Source: an uncultured Chitinophaga sp. (GTDB taxonomy: Bacteria; Bacteroidota; Bacteroidia; Chitinophagales; Chitinophagaceae). Taken from it: 64,000 nucleotides of DNA. A program made the translations under genes and the position numbers. The notes under the pieces are model-generated. The model was not told the origin of the DNA. It saw only the letters and a program-made list of their open reading frames with translations, and searched no databases. Positions 8,409-16,766 of the stretch are shown one piece after another. The stretch covers positions 1 through 64,000 of the forward strand of contig NZ_CABHOU010000025.1 in NCBI RefSeq assembly GCF_902168175.1, written 5' to 3'. Every line of letters begins with the position of its first letter. Position 1 is the stretch's first letter.

Positions 8409-9325
8409 CGGGTTAACCAGGTAAAGCTGCCAGGGATAAGCTCCGGCAGCGCTCCCGTCCAGTTAAATTGTATGATGGCGGTTTTGCGTGGCGACACCTT
8501 TGTGGACGTGTTGTGCGTATGTAACACATACCACCAGCTATTGCCCGCACGCACCACATCACCATGCCCCGAACCGTTTTCGCCGGTATGTTTCCTGCTG
8601 ATAAAGGGATTGCCGGCCTGCTTTACCCATGGACCTGCAGGCGACTGGCTTACAGCGATACCCACGGCATAATCGGGGTTCCGGAAGTCGTTGCAGGAAT
8701 AAAACATATAGTATTTACCATTTTTCCTGATCACGGTTGGACCTTCGGATACAGGCCATGAGGCATTTTGCGTATCCTCCCAACCTTTTTCCGCATGCAG
8801 GCATTCCTGTAAAGTACCGGGAATAAATGCGTCCAGTGCAGTATTAAGTTGCGTTACGAAGATGCGGTTACCTTCATCAAGGCGCACATGATAGAGGTAA
8901 ATTTTGCCGCCATCGAACAACACGAACGGATCGATCATTCTTTTATCTGCCGGCAAAGCCTGCAGTTTTTGTTGTTTAAATGGGCCACCAGGATTATCGC
9001 TAACCGCGATCGCAATATTTTCATTGGCCGTATAAGCCATGTAAAACTTTTTTTGATAACTAAACACCTGCGGTGCCCAGAACCCTTTTGTACCGTAACT
9101 ATCCCCCACCTTCAGGGCCATCCCCCCGGCTTTCCAGCTCTGCATATCCTTAGATGTATAAACCGGTATGCCCTTATCGGCATTGCCGCCAGCAGTACCA
9201 TAAGCATAATACAATCCTTTGTGCCGGATAATGGTAGGATCGGCCAGTAAAAGCGGGAGGCTGTCGCCGGCAAAAACGCGGGCACACAGGAGTAAAATGA
9301 CGATGACGTGGACTAAACTTTTCAT
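8405..9325 (-). CDS. Family 43-type glycoside hydrolase, secreted
   Basis: 306 residues with a signal peptide ending near ARVFAG. The five-bladed propeller acids are in place: Asp29 (LADPTII, general base), Asp132 (MIDPFVL, pKa modulator) and Glu194 (SEGPTVI, general acid). WAPQVF at ~83 is also typical. GH43 enzymes release arabinose, xylose or galactose from plant glycans; the subfamily cannot be fixed by eye. Single-domain, with no carbohydrate-binding module. Divergent from the cNMP-binding kinase operon, not in a SusCD locus. Confidence 0.85.
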   Translation of the reverse strand: MKSLVHVIVILLLCARVFAGDSLPLLLADPTIIRHKGLYYAYGTAGGNADKGIPVYTSKDMQSWKAGGMALKVGDSYGTKGFWAPQVFSYQKKFYMAYTANENIAIAVSDNPGGPFKQQKLQALPADKRMIDPFVLFDGGKIYLYHVRLDEGNRIFVTQLNTALDAFIPGTLQECLHAEKGWEDTQNASWPVSEGPTVIRKNGKYYMFYSCNDFRNPDYAVGIAVSQSPAGPWVKQAGNPFISRKHTGENGSGHGDVVRAGNSWWYVLHTHNTSTKVSPRKTAIIQFNWTGALPELIPGSFTWLTR

Positions 9326-9475
9326 CCGCCTAAGTTACTCGAATAAGGGAAAAAGTAAAATCCGGGCTGCCTGTTGTTGTACAATTCATCGATTTACTAT
9401 TACAATTCAGCCACCGTTTCGCCTGCCACAAATATTCGCGCAAATATTACCTAACTTTAAGCACGCAAAGTTTTT

Positions 9476-10885
9476 ATGAACATGATTTCTGTTACCAGCG
9501 AATACCTGCAAGGCATAGACGTTTTACGGAACGTACCCGAAGATCAGTTACAGTGGCTGATAGACAGCAGCGAGCATTATACCGTAGCCCAGGGCGATTA
9601 CCTGTTTAAAAAGGGCGATGCCCTGGATAAACTGGTGGTACTGGTGGAGGGCCGTGTGTTCATGTACATTGCACAAAACAATGAACAGCGTGAAATTACC
9701 ACCCTGCAACCCGGCACCATTACCGGTTACCTTCCATTTTCCCGCGCTACGACCACCTTTGCCAACGGCCAGGCCCTGGACGATTTGCAGGTAATGTCGC
9801 TGCCACAGCCACAGGTGCGCGAAATGATCTGCGAGCGATTTGAATTAACAGAAGCGCTGGTGCATGTAATGACCGACCGTGTGCGGGAATATACCTCCAA
9901 CCAACTGCATAATGAAAAGATGACCGCCCTCGGTAAACTTTCCGCCGGCCTGGCGCATGAATTGAACAACCCCGCATCCGCCGTGGTACGTGGCGCCGTT
10001 TCCCTGAAACAACACCTGCAGGCCATGCCCGACTATTTTAAAGAAGTAATGCGCGCGCAGCTCCGCCCCGAAGATGTAGACATGGTTGGGCAGATCATGT
10101 TTGCCGTCATCGACGCCCATCAGCATAAAAAACCTTTAAGCATGATGGAAAGGGCCGATCAGGAAGATGAAATAGCCGACTGGTTATCGCAATTCCCCAT
10201 CAGCAACGTGCAGGAGATCTCAGAGAACTTCGTGGAGTTTGGCTTCACCATCGACAACATGGAAGAGTTCCGCAAACACATCCCGGAAAAAGACCTCTCC
10301 CCGATCCTGAACTGGGTAAATAAAAACCTGGTAACAGACAAGATGGTGGCCGATATTGAAGACGCTTCGCAACGTATATCCCGCCTGGTACAATCGGTGA
10401 AAATGTTTACCCATATGGACCAGGGCTCATCCAAACAGCTGAGCGATGTACACGATGGCCTCAAAAACACGCTTACCATGCTGGAATACAAATTGCGTAA
10501 GGGAAACATACAGCTGGTGCAAACTTTTGACCATAACCTGCCGCCCATTAAAGCGCTGGTAGGAGAACTGAACCAGATATGGACAAACCTGATAGACAAT
10601 GCAGTGGATGCGATGGACGGTCAGCCGAAAAGCATCCTCGAAATTAAAACGGAAAGAGACAGGGATTGCATAAAAGTACACGTGATCGACAATGGGCCTG
10701 GTATTCCGGAAGAAATCAGAAACCGCATATTCGATCCTTTCTTTACCACGAAAGGTATTGGCAAAGGCACAGGTTTAGGCCTCGATATTGTTTGCCAGAT
10801 CGTGAAACAACACAAGGGCGCTATTAAGGCAGATTCTGTACCCGGCCGTACAGACTTCTGGGTATCCCTGCCCATTAACGGATAA
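9476..10885 (+). CDS. Soluble sensor histidine kinase with N-terminal cyclic-nucleotide-binding domain
   Basis: 469 residues with no membrane segment. Residues ~12-135 form a Crp-like cNMP-binding beta-roll (VPEDQLQWL, GDYLFKKGDALDKLVVLVEG). The HisKA H-box is LSAGLAHELNNPASA with His161. The HATPase_c domain shows the N-box (NQIWTNLIDNAVDAM), G1 (DNGPGIP), F-box (FDPFFTTK) and G2 (GTGLGLDIV). A ~110-residue helical insert separates the H-box region from the ATPase. It is first in a tight operon: 21 nt to a REC-oxidoreductase fusion, then 7 nt to a UBP zinc finger. His161 to Asp63 of the next protein is the expected phosphotransfer. A near-consensus -7 (TAACTTTA, 9452-9459) precedes it. Confidence 0.9.
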   Translation: MNMISVTSEYLQGIDVLRNVPEDQLQWLIDSSEHYTVAQGDYLFKKGDALDKLVVLVEGRVFMYIAQNNEQREITTLQPGTITGYLPFSRATTTFANGQALDDLQVMSLPQPQVREMICERFELTEALVHVMTDRVREYTSNQLHNEKMTALGKLSAGLAHELNNPASAVVRGAVSLKQHLQAMPDYFKEVMRAQLRPEDVDMVGQIMFAVIDAHQHKKPLSMMERADQEDEIADWLSQFPISNVQEISENFVEFGFTIDNMEEFRKHIPEKDLSPILNWVNKNLVTDKMVADIEDASQRISRLVQSVKMFTHMDQGSSKQLSDVHDGLKNTLTMLEYKLRKGNIQLVQTFDHNLPPIKALVGELNQIWTNLIDNAVDAMDGQPKSILEIKTERDRDCIKVHVIDNGPGIPEEIRNRIFDPFFTTKGIGKGTGLGLDIVCQIVKQHKGAIKADSVPGRTDFWVSLPING

Positions 10886-10906
10886 AATATAATATTGTAA
10901 GTCAAC

Positions 10907-12574
10907 ATGACGAACCTACCTCTCATATTTTGTATTGACGACGATGCGCAGGTATTGCGCGCCATCGTGCGCGACCTGAAAAGCAAGTACCGTGAACACT
11001 ACCGCGTACTCAGTACCACGGTGGTGAAAGAAGCGTTGGACAGCCTGCTGGAACTGAAGAACAAAGGCGAAACAATTGCCCTGTTCCTCACCGACCAGCG
11101 TATGCCCGAAATGGACGGTGTTACCTTCCTCGAGCATGCCCGCAAGTTTTACCCGGACGCCAAACGTGTACTGCTTACCGCCTACTCCGACACAGACGCA
11201 GCCATTAAAGCCATCAACACCGTTCAACTCGACTATTACCTGGTAAAACCCTGGGACCCGCCAGAGGAAAAGCTTTACCCGATTATGGACGAACTGCTGG
11301 ACGAATGGCAGGGCGTGTACCAGCCCGAGTTCCGTGGCATTAAAGTAGTGGGCTACCCGTTTTCCCGCGATTCGCATGCGATAAAAGACTTCCTGGCTGG
11401 CAACCTCATTCCTTACCAGTGGATGGACGTACAAACCTCCGAAGAGGCACAACGCCTGCTGGCGCTCAACAATCTTCCTACGAACAAAGTGCCGGTGGTG
11501 TTTATGGAAGATGGCTCATACGTATGTAAACCAACTATCAGCCAGATAGCCGAAAAAGTAGGACTGAACCCGCAGATCAAACACGACATGTACGACGTGG
11601 TGATTATCGGTGCCGGGCCTGCCGGTTTGGCAGCGGGTGTATACGGTGCATCAGAAGGATTAAAAACCCTGCTGATAGAAAGGCGTGCGCCGGGCGGACA
11701 GGCTGGTACCAGCTCGCGCATCGAGAACTATTTAGGCTTCCCTACAGGCCTTAGCGGATCGGAACTGACACGCCGCGCCATTACACAGGCCACCCGCCTG
11801 GGCACGGAGTTCATTACCCCCCAGGCCGTAAAAGATATTAAACAGAGCGGCGGTTATAACAAGATCATCCTCGACGATGACCGGGAGATTAACACCCGCA
11901 GTATTGTGATTACCACCGGTGTAGACTATCGTAAACTGGATACCAAGGGTGTGGCAGATTTTACCGGTGCGGGCATCTATTACGGCGCGGCTATGACCGA
12001 GGCACAGGCCTGTAAAGACCAGGACGTGTTTATTGTGGGTGGTGGCAACTCTGCCGGGCAGGCTGCTATGTACCTGTCTAAGTTCGCCCACCGCGTAAAC
12101 ATCCTGATCCGTAAAGACGATCTTACCAGCACGATGTCGTCCTACCTGATCGACCAGATAGCGGGTACGGAAAACATTGTAGTACGGGGTAAAACCGAGA
12201 TCATTGAAGCACGTGGCGATACCAAACTCGAGGAACTGGTGATACAGGAAATAGGGACCGGCAACACCACGACGGAAAAAGCCGGCGCCCTGTACATCTT
12301 TATCGGTGCCAAACCATTTACCGACTGGATTAAGATGAATATCATCAAAGACGGGAAAGGGTTTATTGAAACCGGCCGGGAGTTGAAGAACTACGACAAC
12401 TTTTCGAAGATCTGGAAACAGAACCGCGATCCTTACTTACTCGAAACCAGCTGTCCCGGTATATTTGCTGCCGGCGACGTACGCGCCAGCGCCATGAACC
12501 GCGTAGCAGCAGCGGTGGGCGAGGGATCGATGGCTATCAGTTTTGTACATAAATTCCTGGCAGAAGTTAAATAA
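10907..12574 (+). CDS. Response-regulator / thioredoxin-reductase-like FAD oxidoreductase fusion
   Basis: 555 residues in three parts. Residues 1-~125 are a REC domain with Asp11-13, phospho-acceptor Asp63 (LTDQRMPEMDG), Thr91 and Lys114. Residues ~144-220 look like a glutaredoxin/thioredoxin fold (GIKVVGYPFSRDSHAIKDFL, then VPVVFMEDG) whose CxxC site is replaced by FSRD. Residues ~228-555 are a TrxB-like domain with FAD motif GAGPAG (235-240), GGQAGTSSRIENY, NADPH motif GGGNSAG (378-384) and GIFAAGDVR. The redox CxxC of thioredoxin reductase is absent (GAAMTEAQ in its place). So it should bind FAD and NAD(P)H but cannot be a classical disulfide reductase. It probably receives phosphate from the kinase upstream, coupling signalling to a flavin reaction. 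Confidence 0.88.
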   Translation: MTNLPLIFCIDDDAQVLRAIVRDLKSKYREHYRVLSTTVVKEALDSLLELKNKGETIALFLTDQRMPEMDGVTFLEHARKFYPDAKRVLLTAYSDTDAAIKAINTVQLDYYLVKPWDPPEEKLYPIMDELLDEWQGVYQPEFRGIKVVGYPFSRDSHAIKDFLAGNLIPYQWMDVQTSEEAQRLLALNNLPTNKVPVVFMEDGSYVCKPTISQIAEKVGLNPQIKHDMYDVVIIGAGPAGLAAGVYGASEGLKTLLIERRAPGGQAGTSSRIENYLGFPTGLSGSELTRRAITQATRLGTEFITPQAVKDIKQSGGYNKIILDDDREINTRSIVITTGVDYRKLDTKGVADFTGAGIYYGAAMTEAQACKDQDVFIVGGGNSAGQAAMYLSKFAHRVNILIRKDDLTSTMSSYLIDQIAGTENIVVRGKTEIIEARGDTKLEELVIQEIGTGNTTTEKAGALYIFIGAKPFTDWIKMNIIKDGKGFIETGRELKNYDNFSKIWKQNRDPYLLETSCPGIFAAGDVRASAMNRVAAAVGEGSMAISFVHKFLAEVK

Positions 12575-12581
12575 ACAATCT

Positions 12582-12845
12582 ATGGCAGTTTGCGAACATA
12601 TTAAGGCAATAGAAGAAGTAAAAGTTGGAAAAGAAGGCGTTTGTGAAGAGTGTATCAAAACCGGTGCAGAATGGGTGCATTTGCGTACCTGCCAAACCTG
12701 CGGCACTACACTTTGCTGCGACGATTCCCGATTTAAACACATGACCAAACATTATCACCGTACACAGCACCCGGTTATCGCATCCGCAGAAACCGGCGAG
12801 CAATGGCTGTGGTGTTACCCGGACGAATCGTTCTCTGAATATTGA
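12582..12845 (+). CDS. UBP-type zinc finger protein
   Basis: 87 residues. ATG 12582 is chosen because it sits 7 nt after the oxidoreductase stop; the frame's upstream extension lies inside that gene. Cys4/His6, Cys21/Cys24, Cys37/Cys40, Cys45/Cys46 and the His-rich HMTKHYHRTQHPV (His53, 57, 59, 63) give the zf-UBP signature. In eukaryotes this fold binds the free C-terminus of ubiquitin; its bacterial partner is unknown. Linkage to a TrxB-like oxidoreductase suggests an adaptor or redox/zinc-sensing role (inference). Last gene of the operon; the nearest downstream terminator is 450 nt away at 13295. Confidence 0.88.
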   Translation: MAVCEHIKAIEEVKVGKEGVCEECIKTGAEWVHLRTCQTCGTTLCCDDSRFKHMTKHYHRTQHPVIASAETGEQWLWCYPDESFSEY

Positions 12846-13294
12846 TTTTCAGCACATTAAATATCCACGGGGATTTCACCATGCCTGTTTATGCAGGGAG
12901 CTAGATTGGCAAACCAGCAAACATGATATAAATTATATCTCCGGAGATAAAAATTATATGATCGTCGATGCAAAAAGAATCGGCATCGATATAAAATATA
13001 ATGTCGCAGCTACTTTATCGTGCGTTGACGATTCAAATTGCATGGCCGAAGACTCTTTTTTGCGCGCAATTGCATGATTTTTAATGTAGCCGGCCGCAAA
13101 AAGCTGCATCGCCGATATAATTTACATCTCCGGACATGGAAATTATATCGACGTCGATTCTTTTTACATCATCGTTCATACCGGGAACAACACCGGAGAT
13201 GTAAGTTTCTTCAGCGATGATACATTTTGTATAACCGGAGGTGCTTTCAGCAATATCGATGATATAAATTGTGACAACGACGATACTTTTTACA
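12846..13294. repeat. Palindrome- and repeat-rich region, possible RNA or decayed gene
   Basis: Two copies of a 47-bp element, 12925-12971 and 13114-13160, are 38/47 identical and exactly 189 nt apart. Copy A starts with a 15-nt palindrome (GATATAA-A-TTATATC, 12925-12939) and contains the perfect 14-nt palindrome TATCTCCGGAGATA (12936-12949). Copy B's TTACATCTCCGG (13122-13133) recurs inverted as CCGGAGATGTAA (13193-13204). In the same plus frame the copies read DINYISGDKNYM and DIIYISGHGNYI, but stops at 13075 and 13087 and the lack of a good start argue against an intact gene. A strong terminator ends the region. Not recognised as any known element. Confidence 0.6.
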
Positions 13295-13331
13295 GGAAGC
13301 ATGATTGAAATTCAGTCATGCTTCCTTGTTT
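13295..13331 (+). terminator. Strong Rho-independent terminator closing the repeat region
   Basis: GGAAGCATGA (13295-13304) pairs perfectly with TCATGCTTCC (13316-13325), followed by TTGTTTTT. It may end the zinc-finger operon transcript or a separate RNA made from 12.9-13.3 kb. Confidence 0.8.
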
Positions 13332-13518
13332 TTACATGACCGCCGCTGCAAAATTGCATCTTCCCCTGTCAGCTATACCAATGCTATCTTAACATAACCT
13401 TATCATTTTACCTCACAATAAGGCATTGTAAAGGCACGTTATACCGGTCTATCTTCCCATTTGCCGGCAGCGGCTTGCAGGAAGATGGATTTACCCTGGA
13501 AATGAGCAGAATAATCAT

Positions 13519-14325
13519 ATGAGCGGAAGACATATCACTGTCCTTGTACTTTTCGTTTGCGCCGGCAGCAGCACAGCCAGGTGCCAGGCCATCCCAACAG
13601 AAAACTTCTTGTCAGATACGCCGCGTATCGAGTGGACAATGCGGACGAAGATGCCAAAAGAGGATAAACCTTTTTCACGCAGGGCGTTTATTATACCGGC
13701 CTCGATGATCGTATTTGGTGCAGTAGCGGCCGGTAGTGATGAATTACGGCGTATTGATAAAAATCTGCAGTACGAACTGTACGCAGAAAATCTTCCGAAA
13801 AGAACGAAGATTGACAATATACTGCAGTTCACTCCGGCGGCCAGCGTGTACCTGCTTAATATGGCCGGCATCAAAGGAAAGAATAACCTGCGCGACCGTA
13901 CGGCTATTTTCATGATGTCGATGGCGATTATGAACACGACCGTTTTTACCACTAAACGTCTTACACAGCAACATCGTCCGGATGGCTCCAACTACAGTTC
14001 CTTTCCCAGTGGCCACACGGCCAACGCTTTTGCGGGTGCAGAATTCCTGCGCCGGGAATATGCAGACGTATCGCCCTTATATGGTATTGCCGGTTATGCC
14101 GTAGCGGCCACGACCGGCTACCTGCGCATCCGCAATAACAAACATTGGTTCAGCGATGTGGTAGCAGGCGCTGGTATCGGCATTCTTTCCACCGATCTAG
14201 CATACTACCTGTATCCAAAAATAAAAGACAAAATATTTAAGAACGGTAAACCTTCATCAAGTACAGTTATAACGCCCATGTATTCCAATGGGAGCTTCGG
14301 TTTCGGGCTTTCAAGGACGTTTTAA
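13519..14325 (+). CDS. PAP2-family phosphatase
   Basis: 268 residues with an N-terminal signal or anchor segment. All three acid phosphatase motifs are present: KRLTQQHRP (Lys146, Arg153, Pro154), PSGH (163-166, His166) and RIRNNKHWFSD (Arg203, His209, Asp213). Two hydrophobic stretches lie between them. Family members dephosphorylate lipid phosphates such as undecaprenyl-PP, PGP or phosphatidate at the periplasmic face; the C-terminal ~40 residues resemble a small outer-membrane-like tail. Preceded by 190 nt without a clear promoter. Confidence 0.85.
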   Translation: MSGRHITVLVLFVCAGSSTARCQAIPTENFLSDTPRIEWTMRTKMPKEDKPFSRRAFIIPASMIVFGAVAAGSDELRRIDKNLQYELYAENLPKRTKIDNILQFTPAASVYLLNMAGIKGKNNLRDRTAIFMMSMAIMNTTVFTTKRLTQQHRPDGSNYSSFPSGHTANAFAGAEFLRREYADVSPLYGIAGYAVAATTGYLRIRNNKHWFSDVVAGAGIGILSTDLAYYLYPKIKDKIFKNGKPSSSTVITPMYSNGSFGFGLSRTF

Positions 14326-14341
14326 CATAATACTTACCGAC

Positions 14342-14372
14342 GAAAGAGAGGCGACTGTGATGGTCGCCTTTC
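14342..14372 (+). terminator. Probable terminator after PAP2; rest of gap empty
   Basis: GGCGAC (14350-14355) pairs with GTCGCC (14363-14368), with partial GAAA/TTTC extension, but the following tract is only moderately T-rich. The remaining gap to 14638 is AT-rich and shows no gene or clear promoter. Confidence 0.4.
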
Positions 14373-14638
14373 GCTATTTATAGGAAGAACTGTAGTATCA
14401 TTGCACCATGGTCACATTTGGGTCATGGCCTAAATTATAATGTTGTTGTGCCATTTTATTAGTCTACCTTTAAAGAGCTTCGAAATACTTCTTTACCTGA
14501 TTTCACTACAATTAACAGTCTAACGATATATATAATTTGTTGTAAGAGTTCCAGTAGAATTACATTTCCTACCTTCTCCTCCTCTGGTATTTAAAGCCGC
14601 TAAATCGAAGCTGAATTTTTTACGTTGAAATTTTAAAT

Positions 14639-15754
14639 ATGATCACCCGTCAAAAAAAAGAGATTGTGCGTTTTGCGCCCAAAGGCAATAATAGTTTTGC
14701 CGAAAGCGTAAAGCTCAATGTTGAAGCATACTTTGCCACTCATGGCCTGTCGAGTTACGGTAATGCCGCCATGTGGTATAAAACCGTGTTTATGGTATTG
14801 CTCTATTTTATCCCCTACCTGGTAGTAACATTAGGATTTGTTGCGGGTAATCCCTGGCTATTCCTGCTGATGTATGTATTTATGGGTTTAGGTGTTGTAG
14901 GTATCGGAACTGCAGTTATGCACGATGCCAACCATGGCGCCCTGTCCAAAAACAAAAAGGTAAACGGCTTTATGAGCCACATCCTGGAAGTAATTGGGGG
15001 CTACACCGTTACCTGGAAAATACAGCATAACATTTTACATCATACCTACACGAACTTAAACGGGCTGGACGAAGATATTACACCTACCTTTTTACTGCGT
15101 TTTACACCCAGTGCAGAACGGAAACGTTATCATCGACTCCAGTTTATTTATGCCTGGGGTATATATGCCATCATGACGCTTTTCTGGATGACGATTAAAG
15201 ACTTCCGGCAGTTGTGGCGCTATAACCAGCACAAGCTGCTTGTTAAAGAGAAAACAACTTTACCCACGGCAATGACGCATCTTACGTTGTTTAAAATGTT
15301 CTATTACGGGTACATCATTGTACTTCCCATCCTCTTCTCCGGCTTTGCCTGGTGGATGATCGTGGTAGGTTTTGTAGTGATGCACGTGATTGCCGGATTA
15401 TCGCTGGCGAGCATATTTCAGCTGGCACATGTCATGGAAAGCTCATCATTTGCCGAACCCGTAACGGACAACCAGGGCAAAAAACAAATGGAAGACAACT
15501 GGGCAGTACACCAGCTGCTTAACACCAGTAACTACGCACCTAAAAATGCGCTGCTTACCTGGTTTATCGGCGGACTGAATTTCCAGATAGAACACCATCT
15601 GTTCCCTAATATTTGTCACGTACACTATTCAAAAATTTCGCCTATTGTACACCAAACCGCCAAAGCCTACGGCTTACCGTACCATGTACAACCTACCGTA
15701 CTAAAAGCCTTGTGGAGCCATACCATGATGCTGAAGCAACTTGGCCGTGAATAA
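14639..15754 (+). CDS. Membrane fatty acid (acyl-CoA/lipid) desaturase
   Basis: 371 residues with four hydrophobic stretches and the three di-iron histidine boxes: HDANH (95-99), HNILHH (130-135) and QIEHH (316-320). The third box with Gln, and the length, fit the linoleoyl-CoA/front-end desaturase branch common in Bacteroidota. There is no cytochrome b5 domain, so electrons must come from a separate ferredoxin or reductase. Likely adjusts membrane fluidity. A CsbD-like small gene follows after 19 nt, probably co-transcribed. Confidence 0.9.
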   Translation: MITRQKKEIVRFAPKGNNSFAESVKLNVEAYFATHGLSSYGNAAMWYKTVFMVLLYFIPYLVVTLGFVAGNPWLFLLMYVFMGLGVVGIGTAVMHDANHGALSKNKKVNGFMSHILEVIGGYTVTWKIQHNILHHTYTNLNGLDEDITPTFLLRFTPSAERKRYHRLQFIYAWGIYAIMTLFWMTIKDFRQLWRYNQHKLLVKEKTTLPTAMTHLTLFKMFYYGYIIVLPILFSGFAWWMIVVGFVVMHVIAGLSLASIFQLAHVMESSSFAEPVTDNQGKKQMEDNWAVHQLLNTSNYAPKNALLTWFIGGLNFQIEHHLFPNICHVHYSKISPIVHQTAKAYGLPYHVQPTVLKALWSHTMMLKQLGRE

Positions 15755-15773
15755 AGTAAAAGAACATTCACAT

Positions 15774-15995
15774 ATGAAAAACATCAATTTCCAGGGTTTC
15801 CAGCATTCAAGCAACTGGAACCTTAAACGGAGCAACCTGCAAAAAGAGTATTACCCTGCTATCACCGAAGCAGACCTCGACTTTGAAGAGCAAAATGAAC
15901 AGGTAATGTTGGAAAACATACAAAAGAAGCTTGGAAAAAGTGTAGCAGAGCTAAAACGTGTAATGGACAAAAACAGTCCTAATCACTATTACTAA
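15774..15995 (+). CDS. CsbD-like small stress protein
   Basis: 73 residues from ATG 15774; an in-frame TTG at 15741 overlaps the desaturase and is not used. The pattern WNLKRSNLQKEY, TEADLDFEEQ and ENIQKKLGKSVAELKRVM follows the Bacteroidota CsbD-like layout (W..KG.LKQ ... LTDDDL.F.EGK ... LQ.KLGKT.EEL). It is diverged, so the call is moderate. Likely a soluble stress-induced protein. It sits 19 nt after the desaturase and before a perfect terminator. Confidence 0.6.
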   Translation: MKNINFQGFQHSSNWNLKRSNLQKEYYPAITEADLDFEEQNEQVMLENIQKKLGKSVAELKRVMDKNSPNHYY

Positions 15996-16042
15996 TCAGG
16001 TGCATTAACTACTGTGTCTATATATGAATGGAGAGAATGTAT

Positions 16043-16072
16043 GGTTACAGGTCCCACCTGTAACCTTTTTTT
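16043..16072 (+). terminator. Rho-independent terminator of the desaturase operon
   Basis: GGTTACAGGT (16043-16052) pairs perfectly with ACCTGTAACC (16056-16065) around a 3-nt loop, then seven T. It abuts the stop of the convergent response-regulator gene. Confidence 0.88.
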
Positions 16073-16766
16073 ATCCGTTCAGCCGCTCTATCAGCTTTTG
16101 CCTGTAAGTAATACCCACCGGCATACGGAAGTCGTTTACCTGCACATAGTCCTTTCCATGTGAACCAATTTTCTCAATAGAAACGATGTACGATTTATGA
16201 ATACGGATAAACTTGGCTGATGGCAAACTATGTTCGAGATCGTTGGTAGTAATGGAGGCGAGATAGGTTTTATGCGGTGTAAACAGCTTCACATAGTTAC
16301 CCAGGCTTTGTGTATACAACAGTTCATTAAGATCGATATCCACCATCTCCCCATCTACCTTTACCGCCAGTGAACTGGGGGCTATCACCACGCTGCCACG
16401 GTCGCTTACATCGTAATAGCTAAAAAAACGGTCTACACACACCAGGAAACGCGGAAAAAAAATCGGCTTCATCAGGTAATCGATCACACCATAGTCATAA
16501 CTTTCCAGTGCAAACTCCGAATAGGCAGTAGTTAACACTGTTTTAGGGGGATGAGTTAAACTGCGTAGTAAGTCCAGCCCGGTAATTTCAGGCATATTAA
16601 TATCGAGAAACATCAGGTCTACCTCATGCTGCTCCAGGTACTGTTTAGCTTCCACACCATTATAAAACTGGCCGATCAGTTCCAGGTCGGGCACCTGGTT
16701 CAGGTGACTGATCAGCACATAATGTGCTGCCGGTTCATCATCTACAATAATACACGTCTTCCTCAT
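16071..16766 (-). CDS. LytTR-family response regulator
   Basis: 231 residues: REC domain 1-~118 with Asp9/Asp10, phospho-acceptor Asp55 (MFLDINMPE) and Lys100 (YLMKP). A LytTR DNA-binding domain follows (~130-231), with ELLYTQSLGNYVKLFT and FIRIHKSYIVSIEKI. Its ATG overlaps the kinase stop by one base (TAATG), so the two are translationally coupled. The efflux operon divergent to the kinase, with only 71 nt between, is the natural regulatory target (inference). Confidence 0.92.
   Translation of the reverse strand: MRKTCIIVDDEPAAHYVLISHLNQVPDLELIGQFYNGVEAKQYLEQHEVDLMFLDINMPEITGLDLLRSLTHPPKTVLTTAYSEFALESYDYGVIDYLMKPIFFPRFLVCVDRFFSYYDVSDRGSVVIAPSSLAVKVDGEMVDIDLNELLYTQSLGNYVKLFTPHKTYLASITTNDLEHSLPSAKFIRIHKSYIVSIEKIGSHGKDYVQVNDFRMPVGITYRQKLIERLNG

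Noticed and set aside
12543..12581. N-terminal extension of the UBP zinc finger from an in-frame TTG
   Set aside because: Lies inside the oxidoreductase coding sequence; ATG 12582 gives the complete zinc finger.
13081..13302. 73-codon minus-strand frame over the repeat region
   Set aside because: Arises from the palindromic repeats; no start signal and terminator faces the other way.
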